DNA of 64,000 nucleotides from Altererythrobacter lutimaris (lineage in GTDB: Bacteria; Pseudomonadota; Alphaproteobacteria; Sphingomonadales; Sphingomonadaceae): contig NZ_JABWTA010000001.1 in NCBI RefSeq assembly GCF_013371495.1, positions 992,001 through 1,056,000 on the forward strand, in the 5' to 3' direction. Each line of letters opens with the position of its first letter. The stretch's first letter is position 1. The position numbers were made by a program, and so were the translations under genes. Shown piece by piece: positions 19,531 through 28,546 of this stretch. The notes beneath the pieces are model-generated. The model was not told where the DNA came from. It was given only the letters and a program-made list of their open reading frames with translations, and made no database searches.

Positions 19531-19568
19531 CTTGCGAGCTATGATTTGGTCAGGCAGTGCGCTTGGCC

Positions 19569-20192
19569 ATGCGAACGCTCGCCATCGAGACCGCCACAGA
19601 GGCTTGTTCCGTCGCCTTGTTCGACGGATCGATGATCATCGGCGAGTATCATGAAATGCTCGGTCGCGGCCATGCGGAGCGTTTGATCCCGGCGATTGCG
19701 GGGCTTCCTGACAAAGGCCGTGCGGAGCGTATTCTCGTATCGCTGGGGCCGGGAAGCTTTACCGGCGTGCGCATCGGTATTGCTGCAGCAAGAGCGCTAG
19801 GCTTTGCCTGGAATGCCGAAGTGCTCGGTTACCCAACCTTGGCGCTTGTCGCCGCTCGCTCATGGCAACCTGATCCGCGGCCGGTGACAGTCTGCATGCA
19901 TGCAGGACACGGCGAATGGTTCGTCCAGAATTTTGCGAATAGCGTTCGCGCAGAGGATGGGGTTCGATCGCTTTCGCCCGATGCGGCCAAACGGGCTTGC
20001 AGGCACGATGTCATCGCAGGCAATCGCGCGCAGGCTCTTTCCGACATGTTCGAGGACAAGAAGCTCGTGCTCGATCTATTGCCCGATTCGCGCAAGACTT
20101 ACCTGCTTCACGAGACGCAGCTGTCGAGCGATCTCACACCGATCTACGGCCGCGCGCCCGATGCGAAGCTCCCCGCAGGCGCTCAAAAGTAA
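19569..20192 (+). CDS. tsaB: tRNA threonylcarbamoyladenosine biosynthesis protein TsaB
   Basis: 207 residues from ATG 19569. A GTG at 19557 is a possible alternative. MRTLAIETATEACSVALFDG and SLGPGSFTGVRIGIAAARAL are the hallmark ASKHA-fold motifs. TsaB is the inactive partner that binds TsaD and TsaE to form N6-threonylcarbamoyladenosine at tRNA A37. Its stop TAA overlaps the rimI ATG by one base (TAATG at 20190-20194), so the two are coupled. Confidence 0.95.
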   Translation: MRTLAIETATEACSVALFDGSMIIGEYHEMLGRGHAERLIPAIAGLPDKGRAERILVSLGPGSFTGVRIGIAAARALGFAWNAEVLGYPTLALVAARSWQPDPRPVTVCMHAGHGEWFVQNFANSVRAEDGVRSLSPDAAKRACRHDVIAGNRAQALSDMFEDKKLVLDLLPDSRKTYLLHETQLSSDLTPIYGRAPDAKLPAGAQK

Positions 20193-20653
20193 TGGATCAA
20201 GTCGATCACATCATGGCGATCATGGAAGTCGCGTTCGATCCGCAATGGGGTGAAGCGTGGAACCGCAGGCAAGTAAGCGATGCCCTGGTCATGCCTCACA
20301 CACATGCAATCTTGCTCGCAAATGACCACGCAATCTGGTCTGGAAAAGGCGATGCTCCTGTGGGCTTTGTCATGAGCCGTCATGCAGCTGATGAAGAGGA
20401 GTTGCTGCTTATTGGCGTTGTCCCGGAAGCACGCGGCAAAGGCATCGGCAAAGCTCTGATCAAAGCGCTGTTCGAGCATGCCTCAGCGCGCGGAATGGCC
20501 AAGGTTTTTCTCGAAATGCGCAGCAACAATCCAGCTGAACATCTCTATCGGCGAATGGGTTTTGAACCCATTGGACAGCGGAGTGACTATTACCGGCTGG
20601 CCAACGGTGGCCGAATGGATGCCATTACATTCGCTCGTATGCTTGATACTTGA
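20192..20653 (+). CDS. rimI: Ribosomal-protein-alanine N-acetyltransferase RimI-like
   Basis: 153 residues starting at the coupled ATG 20192. The GNAT fold is shown by LLLIGVVPEARGKGIGKALIKAL (acetyl-CoA loop RGKGIG) and FLEMRSNNPAEHLYRRMGFEPIGQRSDYY. The partner tsaB immediately upstream is the standard bacterial arrangement. RimI acetylates the N-terminus of ribosomal protein S18, and some homologues have broader targets. Confidence 0.93.
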   Translation: MDQVDHIMAIMEVAFDPQWGEAWNRRQVSDALVMPHTHAILLANDHAIWSGKGDAPVGFVMSRHAADEEELLLIGVVPEARGKGIGKALIKALFEHASARGMAKVFLEMRSNNPAEHLYRRMGFEPIGQRSDYYRLANGGRMDAITFARMLDT

Positions 20654-20774
20654 GCGCGCAAGTATTTAGGCCGGGCCATACGCAGTCGCCTGCCTTGCAT
20701 TACATAACTGACAGGTTCATGGCTTGCTGATCACGGCAAAAGCCGGATCAAAAGAAAAAAGATGCGAGGAACTC

Positions 20775-21215
20775 ATGAGCGATATCGAACTCGAAATGAA
20801 AGAGACTTTGATTACTTTGACCTCTGATATTGTTGCAGCTCACGTCAGCAACAATGCAATCGAGGTCGATGAAGTCCCCACACTGATTGGCAATGTCTTC
20901 AACGCGTTGGCCAATCTCGGCGACAATGAAGGACCTGCAGAAGCGCGGCCAGAACCTGCGGTTTCCGTCAGAGCATCTGTCAAAAAAGACCACATCGTTT
21001 GTCTGGATTGCGGCAAGAAGATGAAGATGCTCAAACGGCATTTGTCGACAGAGCATGATATGACCCCCGAGCAGTACCGCGCGCGTTGGGAGCTGAGCAC
21101 AGATTACCCGATTGTCGCGCCCAACTATGCCGAAACACGCCGGGACCTGGCGAAAAAGATCGGCTTGGGCCGACTACCGGGTCAAAAACGGGGTAGACGC
21201 AAAAAGACGGCATAA
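20775..21215 (+). CDS. MucR/Ros family zinc-finger transcriptional regulator
   Basis: 146 residues, with GAGGAAC before the ATG at 20775. An N-terminal helical oligomerisation part is followed by a Ros-type C2H2 finger: Cys76, Cys79, His89 and His94 (C-x2-C-x9-H-x4-H). Next come MTPEQYRARW and the basic tail GQKRGRRKKTA. MucR proteins bind AT-rich DNA and repress many surface, motility and cell-cycle genes in alphaproteobacteria. It lies between rimI and the Fur-type gene on the same strand. Confidence 0.93.
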   Translation: MSDIELEMKETLITLTSDIVAAHVSNNAIEVDEVPTLIGNVFNALANLGDNEGPAEARPEPAVSVRASVKKDHIVCLDCGKKMKMLKRHLSTEHDMTPEQYRARWELSTDYPIVAPNYAETRRDLAKKIGLGRLPGQKRGRRKKTA

Positions 21216-21310
21216 AGGCCCAGTCCGCGTCGTCATTATGGGCACTGCCCTTGAGTGCGGCGGCCTGCCGGATTAAGGACTACCGAGTGCTATGGAAGTC
21301 GGAGGTTTGA

Positions 21311-21733
21311 TTGACCCAGCGGATTGACCTTGAACAACTGTGTGCCGACAAGGGCCTTCGCATCACCGAGCAACGCCGTGTGATCGCAAAGGTCCTCTCC
21401 GACAGCGACGACCATCCAGATGTCGAACTGGTACACAAACGCGCTTCAGCGGTAGATTCGGGTATTTCCATTGCGACAGTCTATCGGACGGTGAGGTTGT
21501 TCGAAGAAGCTGGCATCCTTGATCGACACGATTTTGGTGACGGGCGAGCGCGCTATGAAGCCGCACCAGAAGCGCATCATGACCACTTGATCGACGTTGA
21601 GACAGGCAAGGTCGTAGAATTTGTCGATCCCGAGCTTGAAGCCTTGCAACGGGTGATTGCCGAGAAGCTAGGCTACCGCCTAGTCGATCACCGGATGGAG
21701 CTATATGGCGTCCGCCTCGACCGAAAAGATTAG
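21311..21733 (+). CDS. Fur family metal-responsive regulator (Fur/Mur type)
   Basis: 140 residues. The start is a TTG at 21311 with GGAGG at 21301-21305, five bases before it. The winged helix is in RITEQRRVIAKVL to ISIATVYRTVRLFEEAGIL, and the metal site includes HHDHLIDVETGKVVEF. The usual CxxC zinc pairs of E. coli Fur are absent: the position of LDCG reads VETG. Alphaproteobacterial members near tsaB/rimI regulate iron or manganese genes. The last 29 bases overlap plsC. Confidence 0.92.
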   Translation: MTQRIDLEQLCADKGLRITEQRRVIAKVLSDSDDHPDVELVHKRASAVDSGISIATVYRTVRLFEEAGILDRHDFGDGRARYEAAPEAHHDHLIDVETGKVVEFVDPELEALQRVIAEKLGYRLVDHRMELYGVRLDRKD

Positions 21734-22622
21734 TGACAAGGCCCGGCGTCGGGCCGAGAAATATGGTCGCAAACGGATGGCTGCGATGCGGGGTGAAAAT
21801 GTCCCGCTCACAGTAACAGGCTGGGTTCGTTTTCTTACGCGCACTCTTGGCATTCTGGCGCTGCTTATCGTCTTTGTGCCGCTGCATTATGCCTATCGCA
21901 TCTTTGCCTATGGCTCCCCATTCCCCATGTTGTTCCTGCGTTACACCGCGCGGATAGTTGGCGCGCGTGTAAGGATCATCGGAACACCCCTCAGGCGCGA
22001 TGTATTCTTCATCTCCAACCACTTGTCCTGGGTGGACATCCTCGCTTCAGCGGGCGCCAGTGGAACAGCCTTCGTCGCTAAGCAGGAATTGTCGCAAGTT
22101 CCTGTTATCGGGTGGCTTTGCCGCTTGAACCGGACGGTATTCGTGAAACGCGAGCACCGGATGGGCGTGGCGGAGCAGATTAACGCTCTAAGAGAAGCCT
22201 TGGAAGACAATTGGTCAGTGACTGTCTTCCCTGAAGGCACGGTGACGGATGGGCATTCCTTGCTGCCATTCAAGAGCTCAATGCTATCTGTGCTTGAGCC
22301 GCCGCCAGCAGGTGTGATGGTGCAGCCGGTCATGCTCGATTATGGCGAGAACGCAGCAGAGATTGGCTGGGTGGGCGATGAGAACGGCCTGCACAATGCG
22401 AAGCGGATCATGGCACGCAAAGGTACTTTTGAGCTCCGGATCAATTATCTCGAGCCCTTCAGCCCGGAAGTCTATCGCGGGCGCAAAGCCATTGCTGCAA
22501 AGGCCCGTGAGGAGATCGAAGCAGCGCTGGTCGCGGCACTGGGAAAACCCCTGCGCGACTTCCAGCATACGGTTGAAGCGATCCGTTACACCGCGCCGGA
22601 AGAAAACTTCCCGTTAGAGTAA
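21705..22622 (+). CDS. plsC: 1-acyl-sn-glycerol-3-phosphate acyltransferase
   Basis: 305 residues. The catalytic HX4D motif is in SNHLSWVD, and FPEGTVTDG is the second acyltransferase motif. One hydrophobic segment (about residues 45-70) anchors it in the inner membrane. It converts lysophosphatidic acid to phosphatidic acid. The start at 21705 lies inside the end of the Fur-type gene in another frame, so the two are probably co-translated. The convergent LysR gene ends 13 bp downstream. Confidence 0.92.
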   Translation: MASASTEKISDKARRRAEKYGRKRMAAMRGENVPLTVTGWVRFLTRTLGILALLIVFVPLHYAYRIFAYGSPFPMLFLRYTARIVGARVRIIGTPLRRDVFFISNHLSWVDILASAGASGTAFVAKQELSQVPVIGWLCRLNRTVFVKREHRMGVAEQINALREALEDNWSVTVFPEGTVTDGHSLLPFKSSMLSVLEPPPAGVMVQPVMLDYGENAAEIGWVGDENGLHNAKRIMARKGTFELRINYLEPFSPEVYRGRKAIAAKAREEIEAALVAALGKPLRDFQHTVEAIRYTAPEENFPLE

Positions 22623-22635
22623 CGCTTCGGGCAGC

Positions 22636-23520
22636 CTACAGTCCCGCCCTTACCAGCCAGTCATGGAACAAGCGCACTGGGCGCAGCTCAAGCGCGGTCG
22701 GTTTGCAAACGAACCAGTAACTGTAAGGGCTTTCCACTTCGAGCCCAAAGAGGTTGGTCAAACGGTTGTCCTCTGACCTGCGCAAATGGTCGTCATGCAT
22801 GATCGCAATGCCCAGACCTTGCGCTGCGGCCTCCAGCATCAACTGACCGGAGTCGTAGTGATCGATCGCTGCCGGATCCAAGTCCTCACAATCAAGCGCG
22901 CGTTTCCATGCTTCAAAGCTGGCGGGCAATTCGTTGTGAATAAGGAAGGTCTGCTTGGCGAGCATTTCCTTATCCAGCTCTGAACCAAGCTTGGTTGCGA
23001 CTTCCTGGCTCGCGATGGCGTGGACCATATTATGATCGAGCCGGACAGCGTGAAGATTGGTGTTTGGCCCTTGCGACAAGATGATCGCGGCATCAAGCGT
23101 ATCGCCAACGCGATCCTCTAAATGCGGTCCGGTGTCTATATCGATGTGCAGCAGCGGATGACGCTTGCGAAGCTCCCCAAGGCGCGGGAACAGACGCTGG
23201 CTGCCAAACAGCGGCAAAACGCCGAGCCTCAGGCGCAAGAGCGAGATATTGTCCGACTGGTTCTCAACCGCCCGCGCGAGCGCTTCGAGATGCGGGTTAA
23301 CAGCCTCGTAAAACGCCTGCCCTTCATCGGTGAGCTGCATTGATTGGCGGGCGCGAGTGAAGAGCTTTTTGCCGACAAATTCTTCCAAGTTCGCGATCCG
23401 GCGCGACAATGCAGACGGGCTGAGCCCAATCTCCTCAGCGGCGGCGCGAGCTGAACCCAGCCGGACAGTTCGCATGAAGGCTTCAAGAGCACGAAGGGGC
23501 GGAAGGCGACGTGATGGCAT
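22636..23520 (-). CDS. LysR family transcriptional regulator (GcvA-like)
   Basis: 294 residues. The HTH (PPLRALEAFMRTVRLGSARAAAEEIGLSPSALSRRI) is of the GcvA/AmpR branch, followed by the periplasmic-binding-like effector domain. It is convergent with plsC and upstream of corC on the minus strand. No divergently transcribed target is next to it: the upstream gene corC ends 79 bp away on the same strand. The effector is unknown. Confidence 0.9.
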   Translation of the reverse strand: MPSRRLPPLRALEAFMRTVRLGSARAAAEEIGLSPSALSRRIANLEEFVGKKLFTRARQSMQLTDEGQAFYEAVNPHLEALARAVENQSDNISLLRLRLGVLPLFGSQRLFPRLGELRKRHPLLHIDIDTGPHLEDRVGDTLDAAIILSQGPNTNLHAVRLDHNMVHAIASQEVATKLGSELDKEMLAKQTFLIHNELPASFEAWKRALDCEDLDPAAIDHYDSGQLMLEAAAQGLGIAIMHDDHLRRSEDNRLTNLFGLEVESPYSYWFVCKPTALELRPVRLFHDWLVRAGL

Positions 23521-23598
23521 ATGTTTTCTTACCTCTCATTCGAACTACGCATGAGAGGCCAAAAAAGATGCAAAAAAATGCACCAAACTCGCAAAAAT

Positions 23599-24522
23599 TC
23601 AGGTGTTACTTGCAGCTTCTGCGTTGATTGGAGCGTGCAATCGCAAGCGTTTCACATGCGTTTCATCGCCTGCTGTGACTTCAATTCGCCAGCCGCTTTC
23701 ATGTTCCACAATCGTACCCACAGGCGGAACCTGTTCAGCGAGGACGAAGGTCAGACCGCCGAGCGTGTCGACCGACTCCGCGACTTCAGCAAGGCGAGGA
23801 TCGACTTGTTCCGCGATGTCATCAAGTTCAGCGCGCGCATCCACATCCCACTGCCCATCACCAATCGGTACAATCAGCAACTCAGGCGCTTCGTCATGCT
23901 CGTCTTCTATCTCGCCGACAATTTCCTCGACCAGATCCTCAATCGTGATGATTCCGTCTGTGCCGGAAAACTCATCCAGTACGATCGCCAAGTGAACCCG
24001 GCGGGCGCGCATGTCAGCTAGCACGTCCAATGCTCCGCGAGCCTGCGGCACATAGAGCGGCTGGCGCATCAGCGTAGTCCAATCACGCGGCGGCTCTTGC
24101 TTCTCAGCGAGAAAGGGAAAGACATCCTTGATGTGGATCATACCGATCACTTCATCCAAGGTTTCGCGATAGACCGGCATGCGCGAATGGCCATGCTCCG
24201 AGAATGCCGCAATCAGCTCATCCCAGCTTGAGGACGTTGGCACCGCGATGATCTCACCGCGCGGCACAGCAACATCATCTGCATCATGCTCGCTGAAGTG
24301 TAGCAGGTTGCGAAGCATCTGACGTTCGACAGGCGAAAGGTCGCCATTGTCAGGCGTCGCGACATCTTCGTCGCTGTTCTCGTCCTCATGTTCGTCAATT
24401 GCTTCTTCGAGCTGCGCGCGCAAAGAACGGTCGCTGCCGCCCAGCTTCAAAACTTTTCGCAAGGCGGGCAAAAGCCCGCTTCTACTCTCCGCGTCTCCCG
24501 CGGCGGATGGGGAATCGGGCAT
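23599..24522 (-). CDS. corC: HlyC/CorC family CBS-domain protein
   Basis: 307 residues. An acidic N-terminal part leads to two CBS motifs (VPRGEIIAVPTSSSWDELIAAF and LVEEIVGEIEDEHDE between about residues 85 and 210) and the C-terminal CorC_HlyC domain. There are no transmembrane segments, so it is the short soluble CorC type. It ends the phoH-ybeY-corC group, 20 bp after ybeY. The family is linked to Mg2+/Co2+ homeostasis. In many genomes lnt follows, but here a LysR gene does. Confidence 0.9.
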   Translation of the reverse strand: MPDSPSAAGDAESRSGLLPALRKVLKLGGSDRSLRAQLEEAIDEHEDENSDEDVATPDNGDLSPVERQMLRNLLHFSEHDADDVAVPRGEIIAVPTSSSWDELIAAFSEHGHSRMPVYRETLDEVIGMIHIKDVFPFLAEKQEPPRDWTTLMRQPLYVPQARGALDVLADMRARRVHLAIVLDEFSGTDGIITIEDLVEEIVGEIEDEHDEAPELLIVPIGDGQWDVDARAELDDIAEQVDPRLAEVAESVDTLGGLTFVLAEQVPPVGTIVEHESGWRIEVTAGDETHVKRLRLHAPINAEAASNT

Positions 24523-24542
24523 GGCCCTCTATGATGCTCCTA

Positions 24543-25028
24543 TCAAGTGCGGTCTCCATATGGGTCCGCAATACCCAGTTTTGCAAGGGCCGTTATCTCC
24601 AGCGCTTCCATCGCTGCGGCCTGCGCATCGGTTTCGACGTGGTCGTGCCCTGCGAGATGGAGGAGACCGTGGACGATCAGATGGGAAGCATGGTTAGCGA
24701 GCGTGATACCTTTATCCGCCGCTTCGCTTGCGCAGGTTTCATGAGCCAGTGCGATGTCGCCAAGCATGACGGGCGGGCCATCCGGCGCAAGCTCACTCAA
24801 CTCCTCAGCAGTCAGCATCGGAAAGCTCAGGACATTTGTAGGCTTGTCGCGCTTGCGCCATTCGCGGTTCAGTTCATGGACCTCAGTGTCGGTTGTGAAC
24901 AGGATACTGACGATCAGCCTCTCATTGGCCAGAGACAGTTTAACCACAGCTGCCGCCTCGGCGGCTTTTCCGGCTAGCTCTTCCCAGTCCGCATCGGGCC
25001 AAGCTTCGATGTCAATGTCGAGCTGCAC
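24543..25028 (-). CDS. ybeY: Endoribonuclease YbeY (rRNA maturation)
   Basis: 161 residues. The zinc site is the classic HGLLHLAGHDH. Upstream FTTDTEVHELNREWRKRDKPTNVLSFP is the family core. The start is a GTG at 25028 placed directly after the phoH TAA (TAAGTG), so translation is coupled. YbeY processes 16S rRNA ends and takes part in ribosome quality control. Confidence 0.95.
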   Translation of the reverse strand: MQLDIDIEAWPDADWEELAGKAAEAAAVVKLSLANERLIVSILFTTDTEVHELNREWRKRDKPTNVLSFPMLTAEELSELAPDGPPVMLGDIALAHETCASEAADKGITLANHASHLIVHGLLHLAGHDHVETDAQAAAMEALEITALAKLGIADPYGDRT

Positions 25029-26060
25029 TTACGCAGCAGGCCCCTCATACGCCTCGACGATCCGGCCCACGATCGGGTGGCGAACCACGTCGGCTGCAGT
25101 GAAGCGGATCGTGCCGAAGCCCTCGACATCCTCCAGCTTGCCCACCGCATCAGCGAGACCACTCATGTGGTCGCCGCCGGGAATATCGACCTGTTTAGGG
25201 TCGCCGCAGATTACCATACGGCTGTTCTGGCCAAAGCGGGTAAGGAACATCTTCATCTGCTCGCGCGTGGTGTTCTGAGCTTCGTCCAGGATCACAAATG
25301 CATCGGCGAGCGTGCGTCCGCGCATGAACGCAATCGGAGCGATCTCGATTTCACCTGAGGCTATACGTCGTTCGACCTGCTCGGGCGGCATGCAATCATA
25401 GAGCGCGTCATAAAGCGGGCGCAGATAGGGATCGACCTTGTCTTTCATGTCACCCGGCAGGAAGCCGAGCTTCTCGCCCGCTTCGACTGCCGGACGCGAC
25501 AGGATCAAGCGCTGCACGCTACCTGTGATGAGCTGGCTGACAGCTTGAGCGACTGCGAGATAGGTCTTGCCGGTTCCCGCCGGCCCTAAAGCAAAGATGA
25601 TGTCATCACGCGCGAGAGAGCGCATATAGATCGCTTGCATCGCGCTTCGCGGAACGATGGTCTTGCGGCGCGTACGGATCATGATCGGTGGCGCGCCTTT
25701 GTCCGCATTTACTATGCCATCGAGCGTCGGTTCGTTCGACATGCCGATGATCGCTTCAATTGCGCCGGCGTCCAAGTCCTCACCGCGCGCGAGCCGGTCA
25801 TACATGCCCTGCAGCACTTCCCGCGCGGTCGCGACCGCATCTTCCGGCCCTTCAATCTCGATCTTGTCGCCGCGCGCGGAGATGAACACGCCCAAGCGGT
25901 TTTCCACCTGCACGAGGTTTGCATCGAATTGTCCGAAGAGAAGTCCCAGCAGCGACTGGTTCTCGAAACTTAGCTCTACACGAGCGCGGCGCACTTCGCG
26001 CATCGGGACGGGATCAGGTGAAAGTACCGGATCGGATGTCTTGGTCGGTCTACGGCCCAT
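25029..26060 (-). CDS. PhoH family ATPase
   Basis: 343 residues. An N-terminal KH-like region (LGVFISARGDKIEIEGPEDAV) precedes the PhoH ATPase with Walker A GPAGTGKT and Walker B FVILDEAQNTT. It is a PhoH-like (YbeZ type) cytosolic protein that works with YbeY. It starts a run phoH-ybeY-corC, with miaB 103 bp upstream on the same strand, the standard alphaproteobacterial order. Confidence 0.94.
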   Translation of the reverse strand: MGRRPTKTSDPVLSPDPVPMREVRRARVELSFENQSLLGLLFGQFDANLVQVENRLGVFISARGDKIEIEGPEDAVATAREVLQGMYDRLARGEDLDAGAIEAIIGMSNEPTLDGIVNADKGAPPIMIRTRRKTIVPRSAMQAIYMRSLARDDIIFALGPAGTGKTYLAVAQAVSQLITGSVQRLILSRPAVEAGEKLGFLPGDMKDKVDPYLRPLYDALYDCMPPEQVERRIASGEIEIAPIAFMRGRTLADAFVILDEAQNTTREQMKMFLTRFGQNSRMVICGDPKQVDIPGGDHMSGLADAVGKLEDVEGFGTIRFTAADVVRHPIVGRIVEAYEGPAA

Positions 26061-26162
26061 GCAGCTCCTTTAAGGGCGTTTCAGCGAGTCGATATATGCA
26101 GAATGTGGTGCTCGCCGCCGATTTAGGCAAGTGAGGGTCTTCCACGCAGTCGTGGATAGCGA

Positions 26163-27506
26163 TCATGCCGTCGCAATCTCGCGCATCTGGCCGCGCAGCG
26201 AGTTCGGCCCTCCATCGACCAGATCGACGGTCACGAGATCGCCAATGTCCGCGTCGCCTTCGAACCATACGGATTGCAGCCAAGGCGATTTGCCGAGCCA
26301 TTGTCCATCAAACTTGCCCTTGCGCTCGATCAGGACTTCGCATGTCTTGCCGACGCTCGCCTGGTTGAAAGCGTGCTGATCGCGGTTCAAGCGCTCCTGC
26401 AATCGTTGGAGCCGCTCGTCCATCACTTTCTTGGGGATCTGATCGTCCATGGTCGCAGCGGGTGTTCCGGGACGCGGGCTATATTTGAAGCTGTAGGCCT
26501 GCGCGTAACGAACCTCGTCCACCAGCGCGAGCGTCTCTTCAAACTCGGCCTCGGTCTCGCCGGGAAAACCGACAATGAAATCGCCGGAAAAGGCGATGTC
26601 GGGCCGTGCCTTGCGCACATCTTCAAGCACCCGCAGGTAGCTCTCTGCAGTGTGATTGCGGTTCATGGCCTTCAGCACACGGTCGCTACCTGACTGCACC
26701 GGCAAGTGCAGGTAAGGCATCAGTTTTTCAACTTCGCCATGTGACGCTACCAGGCCTTTAGTAAAATCGTTCGGATGGCTCGTCGTGTAACGAATTCGCT
26801 TTATTTCCGGTAGTTTGGCGAGTTCTCTTATCAAACCATCCAGGCCAATTGTGTGACCTTTCAAATCCTCGCCGGACCACGCATTGACGTTCTGGCCGAG
26901 CAGGGTGATTTCCTTTGCCCCGCGCTCGATCAAGCGGTTCGCTTCAGTCAGCAGATCGGCGAAGGGGCGAGAGATTTCAGCACCTCGTGTGTAAGGCACC
27001 ACGCAATAGGTGCAGAACTTGTCGCACCCTTCCTGCACCGTCAGGAAAGCGGTAGGAAACCGCTTCTTGCGCTGCGGTAAGATGTCAAACTTCGCAATCG
27101 CGGGCATGTCCGTATCGGTTGAGCGTTTGCCCTCCACCGCTCTGTCGAGCATGTCGGGTAGCCGGTGATAGGCCTGCGGGCCAACCACCATAGAGACCGC
27201 CGGCGCGCGCTTCATAATCTCTTCGCCCTCGGCCTGTGCCACGCAACCCGCAACAGCGATCATCGGCGCTTTCTTCTGCGTCTTGCCTTTGGTCAGACGG
27301 CCAATGTCGGAATAGATTTTCTCCGCTGCCTTCTCGCGAATGTGGCACGTGTTGAGCACCACCAGATCGGCATCCTCGCCCTCAGGCGCTTCAGTGATGC
27401 CCTTCTCGGCAAGCAGCTCAGCCATGCGCTCGCCATCATAGACGTTCATCTGACAGCCGAAGCTCTTGACCCTGTAGGTCTTGGGAGGGGTTGTAACGGG
27501 TTTCAT
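26163..27506 (-). CDS. miaB: tRNA-2-methylthio-N6-dimethylallyladenosine synthase MiaB
   Basis: 447 residues. The N-terminal MTTase domain has the cluster cysteines in SFGCQMN, NTCHIRE and AGCVAQAEG. The radical SAM site is CDKFCTYCVVPYTRG, and a C-terminal TRAM domain closes the protein. It adds the methylthio group to i6A37 of tRNAs. It lies upstream of phoH in the conserved cluster. A small 6-bp hairpin (TCCACG/CGTGGA, 26140-26155) follows the stop. Confidence 0.96.
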   Translation of the reverse strand: MKPVTTPPKTYRVKSFGCQMNVYDGERMAELLAEKGITEAPEGEDADLVVLNTCHIREKAAEKIYSDIGRLTKGKTQKKAPMIAVAGCVAQAEGEEIMKRAPAVSMVVGPQAYHRLPDMLDRAVEGKRSTDTDMPAIAKFDILPQRKKRFPTAFLTVQEGCDKFCTYCVVPYTRGAEISRPFADLLTEANRLIERGAKEITLLGQNVNAWSGEDLKGHTIGLDGLIRELAKLPEIKRIRYTTSHPNDFTKGLVASHGEVEKLMPYLHLPVQSGSDRVLKAMNRNHTAESYLRVLEDVRKARPDIAFSGDFIVGFPGETEAEFEETLALVDEVRYAQAYSFKYSPRPGTPAATMDDQIPKKVMDERLQRLQERLNRDQHAFNQASVGKTCEVLIERKGKFDGQWLGKSPWLQSVWFEGDADIGDLVTVDLVDGGPNSLRGQMREIATA

Positions 27507-27548
27507 GATTGGCGGGCGTTTAGCGGGAAGTTGTCAGGTGTTCAATCG

Positions 27549-27995
27549 TCACGAAAGGGTTGCCGCCCTCTGCAAATCCTTCTCGCGGCCAAAGCGCTGG
27601 AGGATCGCGATCAGCTCTGCCTTTTCGGGAACATGAAGTGTGGTTTCATCCGATTTCACCGCAATGCGCGTTTGCGGCTCAACCGGTTCCCATCGATCAT
27701 CGACCCGAAGCTTGAGCCCCGTCATGAATTCGACTTCGAGCGCAGGTTCACTCCACAGTCCAAACAGATCAGAGGTGAACATCTTCTTGGACGTGTCTGG
27801 CGTGTTCGCGAGCGGAAGGCGCTGATACAACGCCTCCAGATCACGACGCGAAGTGATCACATCAATATCTGCGATCTTCCCTGGATCACCGCCATGCAGA
27901 GCGACCGCCGCGCTGCCGATAATCCACCATGGATCTCGCGCCATGGCCATTTCCTTGGCCACGAGCGCGAGAGTGGACTGGAAAGGATCAGCCAA
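27549..27995 (-). CDS. Small nucleotidyltransferase-fold protein
   Basis: 148 residues if translation starts at the TTG at 27995, which overlaps the cyclophilin stop by 8 bases. ATG 27944 is an alternative with AAGGAA in front. The motif WWIIGSAAVALHG followed by ADIDVI is the G[GS]x..DxD pattern of minimal nucleotidyltransferases. The rest is short and has no recognised partner domain. It is probably translated with the cyclophilin gene. Substrate unknown. Confidence 0.7.
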   Translation of the reverse strand: MADPFQSTLALVAKEMAMARDPWWIIGSAAVALHGGDPGKIADIDVITSRRDLEALYQRLPLANTPDTSKKMFTSDLFGLWSEPALEVEFMTGLKLRVDDRWEPVEPQTRIAVKSDETTLHVPEKAELIAILQRFGREKDLQRAATLS

Positions 27996-28434
27996 CCGTC
28001 GCTTTCACGATCTTGCCAGGGCTTGCCGGTGGCTCTCCGGTTGGAAGCGCGTCGATGTGCTCCATGCCGCTCTCAACCTGGCCCCAGACAGTGTATTGCC
28101 CGTCTAGGAAATGCGCATCGTCGAAGCAGATGAAGAACTGGCTGTTCGCGCTGTCCGGAACTTGCGTGCGCGCCATCGAACAGGTGCCGCGAGTGTGCGG
28201 CTCTGCGTTGAATTCGGCTTTCAGGTCCGGCTTGTCGCTGCCGCCCATGCCTGTGCCCGTCGGATCACCGCCCTGCGCCATGAAACCGGGGATCACGCGG
28301 TGGAACACCACGCCGTCATAGAAACCTTCCTTCGCAAGCTCGGTAATGCGCTCGACATGGCCGGGTGCAAGGTCAGGACGCAGCTTGATGACAACGTCGC
28401 CGGAATCGAGAGTGAAAGTCAGTGTTTCGGCCAT
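27988..28434 (-). CDS. Cyclophilin-type peptidylprolyl isomerase
   Basis: 148 residues without a signal peptide, hence cytosolic (PpiB-like). Family motifs: VVFHRVIPGFMAQGGDPTGTG, NSQFFICFDDAHFLDGQYTVWGQV. The catalytic Arg is in the FHRVIPGF segment. The upstream region to mgtE is divergent (112 bp). It overlaps the nucleotidyltransferase gene at its 3' end. Confidence 0.94.
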   Translation of the reverse strand: MAETLTFTLDSGDVVIKLRPDLAPGHVERITELAKEGFYDGVVFHRVIPGFMAQGGDPTGTGMGGSDKPDLKAEFNAEPHTRGTCSMARTQVPDSANSQFFICFDDAHFLDGQYTVWGQVESGMEHIDALPTGEPPASPGKIVKATVG

Positions 28435-28546
28435 GGGGTAAATCTCCGTTTGAATTTGGCGCCGCTATAAAGGTTTGCGGGGCTAAGTCACCCCTGCCCT
28501 TGCCGCCGGTCTTGCTTTTGGTGCGATGCGGCGTAGACCTCTCGCC

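Noticed and set aside
27507..27530. Possible seventh palindromic repeat copy (ATTGGCGGGCGTTTAGCGGGA)
   Set aside because: Only the right part resembles the TCGTTAGCGGAC core, one arm is missing, and no partner copy is found beyond the nucleotidyltransferase gene.
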